NCBI GenBank assembly: GCA_937897325.1
Contig: CALCOY010000050.1
Location: forward strand, 1-35,390
Length of the DNA: 35,390 nucleotides
Direction of reading: 5' to 3'
Origin: an uncultured Shimia sp.
GTDB lineage: Bacteria > Pseudomonadota > Alphaproteobacteria > Rhodobacterales > Rhodobacteraceae
The position numbers were made by a program, and so were the translations under genes. Below are positions 22,806 to 31,025 of this stretch, piece by piece. A model generated the notes under the pieces. That model was not told the DNA's origin and did no database searches. It saw only the letters and a list, made by a program, of their open reading frames with translations. The first letter of the stretch is position 1, and the number at the start of each line of letters is the position of its first letter.

Positions 22806-25466
22806 TTATGAGGCGTTCGCCTTCCAGATTTGATAGATGGTTTTCCGGCGTTCAAAGGCCTCAGGGCCACCTTCCATGATGGAGATGACACTTTTTTGGC
22901 ATTCTTTGTCATCGATGTTGCCAACCGAAACGGTGATTTCATCGTCCAGCGCGCTACACGTGGTGATGGTTTCGGCATCCCCCAAAACTGGAAAGTTGGC
23001 ATTGTGAGTTGCGAATACAAACTGCTGGTTAGGTTTTAGCTGTCGAACTAATTTTACGACTTCTTCGTATACGGTTTGACTGTCAAGATCGTCTTCGGGC
23101 TGATCGATCAGCAGAAGATCGTTCCCTTCCTGACTAAGCAGAAACAGCATCATAGCTGAAGCGCGCTGGCCGAGTGAATGAGAAATCAGCGGTTTGCCGT
23201 GATAGGTCACAGAATAACTGTTTGGCACTTGATAACAGAGCAATTCCAACAGGTTTTTGAGGTAGAGTTTTTTGAAGTCCTCGGATTTTCCCTTCGCGTG
23301 CGTTGCCGCCGTCTCAAGATCCTTAAAGACTTCGCCAAAGTCCTTATATGCCTTCGCGAGTGTGTCGTAGTAGTCCTTTCGCAAATTTTTCCCTCGAAAG
23401 AGGCCTTCAATATGCGCCTTGAACGCTGTTCGGTCACCCTTGAATTCACTCTCAACTCTCAAGGCCGATTGGGATTCGTTGATGGTTTTCAACGCGGCAA
23501 CAATGAGCTTGAACTCTTCATGCCAAGTATCGTTCAAGCCGGTTATTGCAGTCAGAACAGCGTCAAATTTAGTCCTTTCTTTGCCTGTACGCTTTTCAAG
23601 GTCAGCGATTTCCGTATCAAGTTCCTGCTTGCGCTTAAACAGTTTGACATACGCATCCGGTTGGATCGACGTTACGCCCTGTTCTTCGAGCGCCTTTACC
23701 AGCTCCCGCTCCGTCGATGCGAACTCCTCCTTCAATCCATCCCGAACGCCTTCAAGTTCCTTGCGAAGCGTTCCTAGATCAGTTGACTTAGACTTGATCG
23801 TCGAGACTAGCACTTTTGCCGTGGCCACGGTGCCTTTGAGTTCCTTGAGTTTTGCATCATAGCGGGCGAAAAATTCGGCATTGTGTTCTGAGTTATGCTT
23901 CTCTAATTGCGAAATACTTTCTTCGGCCTCTGTTACTGAATCATCAATGATAGCATGCCAATCAGCGACAATTTCGTCGATGCTTTCGCAGTACGTCAGG
24001 TCTTCACTAAAAGCGATCTGCTTTTCCAGTTTCTCTTTGACTCCGTGTTTGTCGAAGGCCTCCAGATTGAATTCAACATTCTTTAGCTCGTCTTCGAGGA
24101 CATGCTTTTCTTCAGCGTCGCTTCGAACCGAAAGGAAATTTTGCACCGCAACTTCAAGTTTTTCGGTCTTCTCCGTGATTGTCTGCCTAACTGTCTTAAG
24201 GCTATCGCCCATTAGTTTTTCAACAAGGTCGTGTCCAAAGCCCTTTCCGGCGGCTGATAGGTCTTTTTGCCCAAAGTACAGCGGCTTGGCTATGATAGTT
24301 TCTTTTATCGATACGCCTGGTCGCAACGCTCCATCAACATACACATCTGGTGTGTGATCCCAAATACGACTAACTTCAAATCGTGCGCCATGACGATCGG
24401 TTGCCTCGACGATGATTTTTCCGCCACTTTTCAAAATATACGGCAGCAAACCGCTTTTGTAGTCTTTGTCTTGAGCTTTGTCGCCAAAGGGGATGTCGAG
24501 CGCGTAGCGCAAACTTTCAAGAATTGACGATTTTCCACTACCTTGAATCCCGATCAAACAGTTAAGGTGAGGAGAAAATGCGACGCACTTTCCATCTAAC
24601 AGACCGCCTTCAAAACGTATCGCATTAACATGCGAGTGTTCTACAATTGGAACTTCTGCCGAAAGGCGGAATTTGTGATCCGTGAGAGCGAATTTCGCGG
24701 CGTCAAAGCCAAGATCACCAAGCTTAAGATGGCTTTTTTGACCCTTGCCGATCTGGTCAATAGATTTCGGATCGGAACCTTCTACTTCGGCAGGATATGC
24801 GTTTCCCCACCAATTTTGAACTTTCGCGCGACAAACGGCGTTAGGCTTGTCGTGGCTGCGCACTTTTTGGAAACCAAGCGCGTACTTTTGGATCAACGGC
24901 TCGGCGGCAAGTTCCTGCATCCTTCCACCGCCAAGCTCGTGCCAAAGGCCGCTGTTTGCCTCAACGTGAGCAAAGACGATGAAAAAATCGCGATTGTAAG
25001 ACTCAAGTTTTTTCAGCGTGTCGAGAAGGTCGTCGTTGCTTCGACCATTTTCTTGTTCGTATTGTGAAGGAACCCTACCGGAAAAGGCGACTCCTAAAAA
25101 TTGGTTGATATAGTCATGGCCGTCTTGCAGCCAGTCATCGGAGAATACAACGAGAGTGTGTACTCCGTTCGCGCCATCATTGACCGACAACTCGACGCCG
25201 GGAAGTAGCCCTATATCGACTTTACGCGCCCGTTTACGCAAGGCTTTAAACTCGCCTGCGTCGAACTTGTTGTGGTTGGTGATAACCCCAAGACGAATTC
25301 CCGCCTTCTGAAGTCCTTCAACGTAGCTTGCAACAAAGCGGTCGTCGTCGCCGCGATAAACAAACTCTTTGTCTGCACGCGTGTGTAAGTGGAAGTCGGC
25401 CCGCAACCATTGCGCTCCATAATCAAACGAGGCTGGATGTGTTTCAGTCACTTGAAAATGCTCCAA
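22806..25466 (-). CDS. PHP-domain/SMC-like ATPase (Ppl- or TrlF-like, probable antiphage)
   Basis: 886 residues. The N-terminal PHP phosphoesterase domain (about 20-280) shows DFHLHT (H26, H28), ITNHNKF (64-66), GVELSV (E92), FAHVEA and VEHSHV, the metal-binding series. The ATPase domain follows: Walker A GIQGSGKS (306-313), a long coiled-coil insert (about 410-700), signature-like HSLGQRASAMM (763-773), Walker B DLLLIDQPE (783-791) and H-loop FATHN (821). This is the architecture of TrlF-type ATPases and of the single-gene antiphage system Ppl. All key residues are present. It probably senses DNA or phage structures through the ATPase and cuts a nucleic acid or nucleotide with PHP. It lies among unknown membrane-protein genes in the cargo block. 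Confidence 0.9.
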   Translation of the reverse strand: MEHFQVTETHPASFDYGAQWLRADFHLHTRADKEFVYRGDDDRFVASYVEGLQKAGIRLGVITNHNKFDAGEFKALRKRARKVDIGLLPGVELSVNDGANGVHTLVVFSDDWLQDGHDYINQFLGVAFSGRVPSQYEQENGRSNDDLLDTLKKLESYNRDFFIVFAHVEANSGLWHELGGGRMQELAAEPLIQKYALGFQKVRSHDKPNAVCRAKVQNWWGNAYPAEVEGSDPKSIDQIGKGQKSHLKLGDLGFDAAKFALTDHKFRLSAEVPIVEHSHVNAIRFEGGLLDGKCVAFSPHLNCLIGIQGSGKSSILESLRYALDIPFGDKAQDKDYKSGLLPYILKSGGKIIVEATDRHGARFEVSRIWDHTPDVYVDGALRPGVSIKETIIAKPLYFGQKDLSAAGKGFGHDLVEKLMGDSLKTVRQTITEKTEKLEVAVQNFLSVRSDAEEKHVLEDELKNVEFNLEAFDKHGVKEKLEKQIAFSEDLTYCESIDEIVADWHAIIDDSVTEAEESISQLEKHNSEHNAEFFARYDAKLKELKGTVATAKVLVSTIKSKSTDLGTLRKELEGVRDGLKEEFASTERELVKALEEQGVTSIQPDAYVKLFKRKQELDTEIADLEKRTGKERTKFDAVLTAITGLNDTWHEEFKLIVAALKTINESQSALRVESEFKGDRTAFKAHIEGLFRGKNLRKDYYDTLAKAYKDFGEVFKDLETAATHAKGKSEDFKKLYLKNLLELLCYQVPNSYSVTYHGKPLISHSLGQRASAMMLFLLSQEGNDLLLIDQPEDDLDSQTVYEEVVKLVRQLKPNQQFVFATHNANFPVLGDAETITTCSALDDEITVSVGNIDDKECQKSVISIMEGGPEAFERRKTIYQIWKANAS

Positions 25467-25787
25467 TAAAAAAACTCTTGCCTTTGAAATTCAGCTTGAT
25501 CGCAAAACGCTTTCTTTTTCTCGTTTTTCTATAGCAGGTGTTCGCGCAACACGCATGCCAATAAACGTCAATTGGGTAACCAATCCACAAGCAGGGGGTT
25601 GCACAGGGGGCGGCACGCCCCTCTTGCCGAGGACGGCGCAGCCGCCCGCAGCCATTGCGGTGTCATACACCGCACATCTTGCGCGTAGCGTAATGTCGAG
25701 TAGCTCTCCTCTACGTCATACAGTTCATAGTAGATAGAAAGGTATCATGCTGAAACGGCATTGAAGCCGTCCTTTGGTCCGTTGCAA
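25467..25787. other. intergenic stretch between ATPase and coiled-coil membrane protein
   Basis: No gene is supported. The AT-rich part upstream of the ATPase start (25475-25535) would hold its promoter. From 25590 to 25680 the sequence is GC-rich, with short self-complementary pieces (GGGCGGCACGCCCC and neighbouring GC runs). This compositional jump resembles the patch at 22615-22760 on the other side of the ATPase gene, though I could not align the two. Near 25755, ACGGC/GCCGT forms a small stem without a T-tract. Confidence 0.3.
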
Positions 25788-26630
25788 CTACATCCGGTCT
25801 TTCCTGTTGTCCTCGGCGCAACGTTCCAAGACGTCCGAAATTTCATGGCTTCGGCCGAAATTCTGGATTGCTTGGTCCCAGTTATCAGATCGGCACTCGT
25901 AGATTAGATCAACGTTCCTCTCGATGTTGACACTTTCGCCAAGCTCTCGCTCTTCAGTGAGAAGATCAGCCAGCGCTGCGAACAACATCGCGAATAGATG
26001 GTAGTCATCGTTGTTATAGTTATGCGGTGGTTCCTTTTTCTTGTCGTCGTCAAGGTGCTGCCTCAGCGTTTGATACCCTTGGCGATACAGCCCAAAAAGA
26101 CACGCTTGTTTATCGGTCAACGGCCTTCTGGACGCAGCTTCAAGAATTAATGCCTCCAGCTTGCCTTCCTCTTGGATCGTAGCAGGGAGAAGTTCGTGAA
26201 ATTTTTTGGGTGTTGGCTTGTATATCTTCCAAGTGCGGACGTTTGACCTGAACTGTCCGTTATTGTTGATAAATTCACGTCTGAGTTGGGAATCAAGCTG
26301 TCGATTCTTTTGTCTTAGCTCACTTCGGATTTTCTCGTTTTCGCGGTTCTCCCGTCGCTCCTTTTCGAGCTTCTCTTCTGCTTTTTGTTTTTCCTTATCC
26401 GCTGTTTCTTTTGCAGATTTTCCTTCATCCACAAAGTTCTGATAAATGAAGTAGATGCCGCCAACCAAACATACTGATAATATCGTCTTGAATATCTCTT
26501 TCACAAAGTCTGTGCCAACGGCACTTACAGTGCCGTCTGCAGGGTTGAACCCAAAATTATTAAACAGGACGATTAATGAAATCAGCGATATTACGACGAC
26601 AACACCAACAATAATGCGAATATGCTGCAT
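25788..26630 (-). CDS. two-segment membrane protein with coiled coil
   Basis: About 280 residues from the ATG at 26630, chosen for GGAG 6 bases upstream. The extension to 26642 would start at a TTG inside that site. Two membrane segments (IIVGVVVVISLISLIVL and TILSVCLVGGIYFIY) are followed by a highly charged coiled coil of about 50 residues (KEKQKAEEKLEKERRENREN). A C-terminal soluble domain of about 150 residues follows (ACLFGLYRQGYQTLRQHL, LFAMLFAALADLLTEERELG). The family is not recognised. It precedes the PHP-ATPase on the same strand by about 320 bases. Membrane-plus-coiled-coil layouts are common in defence effectors and sensors. Confidence 0.72.
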   Translation of the reverse strand: MQHIRIIVGVVVVISLISLIVLFNNFGFNPADGTVSAVGTDFVKEIFKTILSVCLVGGIYFIYQNFVDEGKSAKETADKEKQKAEEKLEKERRENRENEKIRSELRQKNRQLDSQLRREFINNNGQFRSNVRTWKIYKPTPKKFHELLPATIQEEGKLEALILEAASRRPLTDKQACLFGLYRQGYQTLRQHLDDDKKKEPPHNYNNDDYHLFAMLFAALADLLTEERELGESVNIERNVDLIYECRSDNWDQAIQNFGRSHEISDVLERCAEDNRKDRM

Positions 26631-26688
26631 AGTTTTCTCCAAAGTGTAAGCTCAAATCTCGGTACATTGCTCAAGCAATTTTGGTTTA

Positions 26689-27309
26689 TCACAACTCCAA
26701 ATCATACAAATCCCTGATCTCTTCGTCTTGGATGCAGAGGTAGTCCAGCGTTTGCGCCTGCGTGGTGTGGCCGTAGGCGACCATGAGCAAGGGGATGGGG
26801 CGATTTTTCTGGATGCGTTGATGATAGCCCCATGTCTTACGCATGGAATGTGTGCCGTAGTTGCCTGCGAGGCTGATCTCATCACACCAGCTTTTAATCA
26901 TGGCGTTGACGCTGGACACCTTCAAAGCCTTCTTGCCAGTGCGTGATACGAAAAGCGGGGCATCGGCGTTTGGGTTTGGATGATGTTTCAGCCACACTTG
27001 AACCGATGTGACTACAGGGCGGTTGAGCGTGGCGGAGCGATATTTCTGCGTTTTGCTTTGTTTGATCTCCAGCCTGTCGCCGACATTCAAATGCGCAACT
27101 TGTCCGACTGTCAGGGATAGAATCTCTCCGGCGCGGTAAGCGGTGTTGATTCCGAAAGTGAAGAGGCACAAATCGCGTGGGTTGTGCGCCAGCAGGGTTT
27201 TGATCGCGGCAATATCGTCCAATCGGCGGATTGGCTCCACCTTGATGGATGATCCCTTGCGTGGGTGATTGATATTGCGGGGCGAGTTTTGCAGCGTCAT
27301 GCAAGTCAT
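26689..27309 (-). CDS. stand-alone tyrosine recombinase catalytic domain
   Basis: 206 residues, about two-thirds of a normal XerC/D protein. The N-terminal core-binding (SAM-like) domain is missing. Catalytic residues are visible: R59 (NTAYRAGEILSLT), a lysine near K86, H154/R157 (YGTHSMRKTWGY), H181 (YGHTT) and Y190 (LDYLC). Sequence begins MTLQNSPRNINHPRKGSSIK, and ATG 27300 is an alternative start. Short recombinases of this kind recur on plasmids and mobilisable elements, with poorly known roles such as dimer resolution. It reads away from the secreted-protein genes, and its own target may lie in the 27310-27500 spacer. Confidence 0.85.
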   Translation of the reverse strand: MTCMTLQNSPRNINHPRKGSSIKVEPIRRLDDIAAIKTLLAHNPRDLCLFTFGINTAYRAGEILSLTVGQVAHLNVGDRLEIKQSKTQKYRSATLNRPVVTSVQVWLKHHPNPNADAPLFVSRTGKKALKVSSVNAMIKSWCDEISLAGNYGTHSMRKTWGYHQRIQKNRPIPLLMVAYGHTTQAQTLDYLCIQDEEIRDLYDLEL

Positions 27310-27510
27310 TGAACAGACTCAAAAATTCGCCGTCAATTGCAAAGCCATCTTTTTCAGATAAGTTAGGATTGTATGTAAAGTGGATTAATGTCAATGCGTT
27401 GCCGCGCAGCAGCGATCACGTTTTGCAACATTTCTATGCCGTACGCCGCAGCTAGCAACGGATACCAACTTCTCTGAAAAAATTGCCTTTGACCTGAGAG
27501 GATGTCTCCG

Positions 27511-28284
27511 ATGAAACTGCGCTCTGTTCTGAGTTTTTCTGCTGCCTGTGTTGCCCTGTCTGCGCCATTGCATGCGGCAACCGTTACCCTGAATATCTCC
27601 GGTACGACTGATGGGTCGGACGGGACGATCAGCTATTCCCCGGGCAGCACATTCACCGCCACAGCCGTTTTTGATGATGCGTTTGCGGATACGAATGCGG
27701 ATGCCAACACGGGGTTCTTCTTCGACTTTGGCGCGGCGACCACAGCATTGGTTTCGTTTGAACTGAAGACTGAGCTTGGCAGCATTTCTTATGATCCAAA
27801 CGCAGTGACCGCGCCGCTCGGGACATTCCTTGCGCCCCAAGTCTCTCAGTCTTCGCCCGCTAACCTCCAGCGCTTCAATCTGGTGTCCGGTGGTGATCCG
27901 CTTGGGGAAGCATATTCCGGGTCCATCGGATCGCTTGCGCCAAATTTCCTTGGCCTGACCATCGCGGCACAAGGGCCAGACAATTATTTGTTTGATGATC
28001 CCAATAGCCTATTCTCCGGGTTTGAGAATGGCTTAGCGACCGATCCAATTGTGTTTGGCGGGCAGATCAACGTTGCCCAGTTTGGTAGCATTGCGGATTT
28101 TGATGAAACGACGCTGTTCTTTGGCGCGGCAGAGTTTTCGATCACAAGCGGCGCTGGAGTTCCACCGACCGATGGGCCGACTGATCCCGTATCGCCCGTT
28201 CCACTTCCGGCAGGATTACCCCTTTTGATCGCAGGGCTTGGCGCATTTGGTATGCTTGCAAAACGTAAAGAGGCGTTGGCATGA
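27511..28284 (+). CDS. VPLPA-CTERM secreted protein
   Basis: 257 residues from the ATG at 27511, with GAGAGG 9 bases upstream. ATG 27502 abuts that site and is less likely. A signal peptide (SVLSFSAACVALSAPLHAA) leads a beta-rich, glycine- and aspartate-rich mature region (TVTLNISGTTDGSDGTISYS). The C-terminus has PVPLPAGLPLLIAGLGAFGM, then AKRKE: the VPLPA-CTERM motif, a membrane helix and a basic tail. These signals are processed by exosortase/rhombosortase-type systems in Rhodobacterales. No sorting enzyme is visible here, so host enzymes would be needed. It overlaps the next gene by 4 bp. Confidence 0.9.
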   Translation: MKLRSVLSFSAACVALSAPLHAATVTLNISGTTDGSDGTISYSPGSTFTATAVFDDAFADTNADANTGFFFDFGAATTALVSFELKTELGSISYDPNAVTAPLGTFLAPQVSQSSPANLQRFNLVSGGDPLGEAYSGSIGSLAPNFLGLTIAAQGPDNYLFDDPNSLFSGFENGLATDPIVFGGQINVAQFGSIADFDETTLFFGAAEFSITSGAGVPPTDGPTDPVSPVPLPAGLPLLIAGLGAFGMLAKRKEALA

Positions 28285-28640
28285 AGCTCAATGTCTTCGC
28301 CGTTGCTGGCGCGCTGGTTCTGTTTGCCAGTGCGTCAAGCGCTTTGGAACGCGCGACCCCGCCAGACTTCTTCCCGGACGGGGAATATGTGCGGTCATCG
28401 GATTGCAAAGAGCCGTTCACCGGCTGGCTCAACCCCACCGATGCGCATTTGGTTGTCGTCACGGATGTTACGAGTTTTCATGGCTATCCCACAGCCAATG
28501 AAGACTTGCAACGCTGCGTTGGCATGCTCGCGCATTTTATGGTTCTGGGCGGGCAAGCCCATGTGCCAGTCAGGTATGAACTTATGGACGACACCGGGCG
28601 CGTTTTACAAAGCAAGACTCTGGACTTGCTTAACAGCTAA
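28281..28640 (+). CDS. small secreted protein of unknown function
   Basis: 119 residues with a signal peptide (NVFAVAGALVLFASASSALE) and a mature part with two cysteines (SSDCKEPFTGW, LQRCVGMLAHF) that could form a disulphide. The family is not recognised. The start overlaps the stop of the VPLPA-CTERM gene (ATGA), so the pair is translationally coupled. The two exported products probably act together at the envelope. Confidence 0.78.
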   Translation: MKLNVFAVAGALVLFASASSALERATPPDFFPDGEYVRSSDCKEPFTGWLNPTDAHLVVVTDVTSFHGYPTANEDLQRCVGMLAHFMVLGGQAHVPVRYELMDDTGRVLQSKTLDLLNS

Positions 28641-28725
28641 CCTATACAGGCTGCACACGAATTTGGATCATCCAAGTTGAAGATGACATGTTGCGAAGGT
28701 GTCTCTGGGCGCTTAGCCTTTCTGC

Positions 28726-29016
28726 ATGTCCAAATCAAAAACACTTACGCTCAAAGCGCCTCGCGGAAAGAACCTCAACGCCATCGCCAAAATCGTTCGC
28801 GATGACATCGCTAAACTCGCAGGCAAAGTCAAAATGGAAACGGGCGGCGTTCCATTGCTTGGTGCTGGCGATAAAAGCACCATGCAGATTTTTCTTACCT
28901 ATGATCCAGACAATGAAGAAGAATGCGAACGCGTTGAAAAAATGCTGGAAATAGCAGGCGAGATTGGCGGCGTGACGGTACTCATTGATGAAAATCCCGT
29001 CACAAAAGACGCTTGA
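28726..29016 (+). CDS. small hypothetical protein coupled to the metallopeptidase
   Basis: 96 residues, basic N-terminus and acidic C-terminus (LKAPRGKNLNAIAKIVRDDI; FLTYDPDNEEECERVEKMLE). There is no signal peptide. The family is not recognised. It overlaps the downstream membrane metallopeptidase by 29 bp, an arrangement that often marks partners, for example a substrate, inhibitor or regulator of the protease. No strong Shine-Dalgarno is seen. Confidence 0.65.
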   Translation: MSKSKTLTLKAPRGKNLNAIAKIVRDDIAKLAGKVKMETGGVPLLGAGDKSTMQIFLTYDPDNEEECERVEKMLEIAGEIGGVTVLIDENPVTKDA

Positions 29017-30292
29017 GGCCCACTCAAAACGTTACCCCACTAGTATTTTCTTGGACTTGCAACTCGGCGTGTTGGCACTGCTCTTTGCTGCTCTGAGTTT
29101 TCTGACTTTTCCAACTTATGCACTTGTTACGTTTGCGATGGGGTGTTCTGTAATCTTGTCCTTTCATATTTTTGATAGCGTCAAGGTCTTACGAAACAGC
29201 GCGCGCATCCGCCTCGAAAGTCTGAACGAAGACTACCATGTTCGATGTGGGCCACGGTATAACTGGCAAGTTCGCAGCGTCTTCTTCCGTCCGGTTATCC
29301 TTGTTCCAGACGAAAGTGACAGCGCCAGCCGGATTATTCATGAAATAGGCCATATTCGTTCCGGCGATCACCGGCTTTTCTTGTTCATCAAGCCTATCAT
29401 GTTGCTGCTGTTTATTTGCTATATGAGCATTTTTTCATACGGTTTCGCGTCAATGAATTGGTCGGGGATACTGTCCGGCGAGAACATGCCACCAGCGTTT
29501 TTTATGTACTCGTTTTTCTTTATGACACTCACCATTCCCATTGTTTCGCTGTTCTTGGTTGGGGCTATCTTTCTTGCGAAGCGCGAGCGTGAATATTTGG
29601 CGGACATGTTCGCGGATGGCATCGATCCAGAAAGCTACCGCGCCCATATCCGTCATCAAGGCCTGTGCGAACAATGTGAATTTTGTCCTTCGACCGGAGT
29701 TCGCTTGTGGAACTGGTTCGCTTCCCCAAGCTATGCAGAGCGCTATAGGCATCTCAGTTCTAAACGCTTCATTCTATTAAAGCTTGGATTGTTCTCCGGT
29801 GTCCTTGCGGGCACGCCGCTGATCTTGCTGAAATTTGTGGAACGTGCGGGACAGAACACCTTGGGCGATGTCGCGGGACGCATCTTTAGCATCACTCAAA
29901 ACGACTACGCGCTCGTACTGCTCTTCAATGGTGCTTTGTTGGGGACAACGGCATTCATCATCTTGTATTCTGTTTCTTTGGTCGCATTCACCGTTTCAAA
30001 CGGTGGCGCAACTGAGGCCTTGAGCCGATACGCGATGTTTGCGCTTGGAATGTTCATACCCAAGGCAGTAGTCGCGTACCCTGACCAAGAGATATATTCG
30101 CAGAATTTCAGGTCGATCTGGTTACAGCAGTCTTTTGATTTCTGGTTCGAAGATGCCTTGATCATTCTTGTTGTCTTGCTGATTTTCCTTCTCATAAAGC
30201 GGCTGCGTGGATTTCTAGAAGCGCAGTCGTTCAAGGATAGCTTTGCCATGAGCGTCTTGGTTTTGGTGACTTACTGGTGGCTCACTGCGTGA
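28988..30292 (+). CDS. integral-membrane zinc metallopeptidase (M48/M56-like)
   Basis: 434 residues from the ATG at 28988, preceded by an in-frame TTG. The zincin motif HEIGH is at residues 118-122 (IIHEIGHIRSGDH). A downstream EREYLADMFAD (about 200-210) gives the third-ligand glutamate/aspartate, as in M48 peptidases. Several membrane segments flank it: about 25-60, 132-155, 172-198, 265-285, 310-335, 345-360 and 390-430. A four-cysteine-like cluster, LCEQCEFC (about 228-235), could bind another metal. HtpX/Ste24-type proteases cleave membrane proteins or peptides. The upstream coupled small gene may encode its partner. Confidence 0.78.
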   Translation: MKIPSQKTLEAHSKRYPTSIFLDLQLGVLALLFAALSFLTFPTYALVTFAMGCSVILSFHIFDSVKVLRNSARIRLESLNEDYHVRCGPRYNWQVRSVFFRPVILVPDESDSASRIIHEIGHIRSGDHRLFLFIKPIMLLLFICYMSIFSYGFASMNWSGILSGENMPPAFFMYSFFFMTLTIPIVSLFLVGAIFLAKREREYLADMFADGIDPESYRAHIRHQGLCEQCEFCPSTGVRLWNWFASPSYAERYRHLSSKRFILLKLGLFSGVLAGTPLILLKFVERAGQNTLGDVAGRIFSITQNDYALVLLFNGALLGTTAFIILYSVSLVAFTVSNGGATEALSRYAMFALGMFIPKAVVAYPDQEIYSQNFRSIWLQQSFDFWFEDALIILVVLLIFLLIKRLRGFLEAQSFKDSFAMSVLVLVTYWWLTA

Positions 30293-30330
30293 TATACTAT
30301 GGCTTAGCGCGGGATTTTCTGGACTGATAC

Positions 30331-30777
30331 ATGCCGAAAAAGACAAGACAACCAAGCATGAATGAGCGCGCCGCGCGTGCTCTGTCTAAGTCTTCTGGCA
30401 AGGTAGAAGTTTCCACCTACAAAGACGGTAAGTCTAAGATTCAAAACGAAAAAGGTGGACGCGATCAAGAAAAATATGGTAACTTGGGTTTTTTTAAAGA
30501 GTTACCAGACGAGAAGTTATTGAAGGACAAAGTTGAGCTAAAGAGAGTTGGGTTTTCCATTACACCAGAGCTGAAGCTGGAGTTTGAGCAAGCAGCCGAA
30601 GAGCTGGATATGAATTTGACTGAGTTTCTGCGCCGCGCGGGCAGAGCTGCTAAGAAGGACCCTGATATTCTTCATCAACCTGACATTGATGAAGCAGAGG
30701 AAGAATATAAGAGTGCGTTCCGTCCAAGTCGTTGGACATTTGAGGAACCTACAGATGACAACGACGGGCCTGGGTGA
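30331..30777 (+). CDS. RHH-type small protein at the head of the transfer module
   Basis: 148 residues. A basic, flexible N-terminus (MPKKTRQPSMNERAARALSK) is followed by a ribbon-helix-helix-like unit around residues 68-105 (KRVGFSITPELKLEFEQAAE, then ELDMNLTEFLRRAGRAA). The tail is acidic. The RHH segment suggests DNA binding as a repressor or relaxosome protein. It precedes a structured intergenic leader and then the coupling-protein cluster, so it may regulate those genes. Confidence 0.72.
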   Translation: MPKKTRQPSMNERAARALSKSSGKVEVSTYKDGKSKIQNEKGGRDQEKYGNLGFFKELPDEKLLKDKVELKRVGFSITPELKLEFEQAAEELDMNLTEFLRRAGRAAKKDPDILHQPDIDEAEEEYKSAFRPSRWTFEEPTDDNDGPG

Positions 30778-30797
30778 CGCTATCCGTTGAAATCATA

Positions 30798-31003
30798 AGG
30801 TACTTTAAGCTTGACCTTACACATAAAGTACCTCATGTTGTGAGTTATGGAAGCTCTCAACCAACATGGACGGAAAAGAGAAAAAACCGCCCAACACTTT
30901 TCAGCATTGAACGGCTTCTACCAATGGCCTTTGAGGGCCGATGGTTCTGTGCAGAAGGTTTCTGAGGTCTACTGCGCGCAGAAACATTAGCCTGTCATCG
31001 GCC
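30798..31003 (+). promoter_or_regulatory. structured leader upstream of the coupling-protein operon
   Basis: A 10-bp perfect inverted repeat, AGGTACTTTA (30798-30807) with TAAAGTACCT (30824-30833), comes first. Then GGCCGATG (30936-30943) pairs with CATCGGCC (30996-31003), enclosing TTTCTG (30959-30964) paired with CAGAAA (30979-30984). The outer stem ends 13 bases before an AAGGAGG ribosome-binding site. The first repeat is a likely operator for the RHH protein. The second set is a nested hairpin in the mRNA leader. Confidence 0.6.
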
Positions 31004-31025
31004 TTCATTCAAGAAGGAGGCCACC

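Noticed and set aside
22577-23020. 147-codon minus-strand frame at the end of the ATPase
   Set aside because: It mostly overlaps the PHP-ATPase coding sequence in another phase and lacks family features.
23178-25067. Several plus-strand frames opposite the PHP-ATPase
   Set aside because: They are antisense to a gene with complete motifs. Their serine- and leucine-rich content is typical of antisense shadows.
30774-30965. 63-codon plus-strand frame after the RHH protein
   Set aside because: It covers the inverted repeats of the leader and has no protein-family features, although it begins with an overlapping start.
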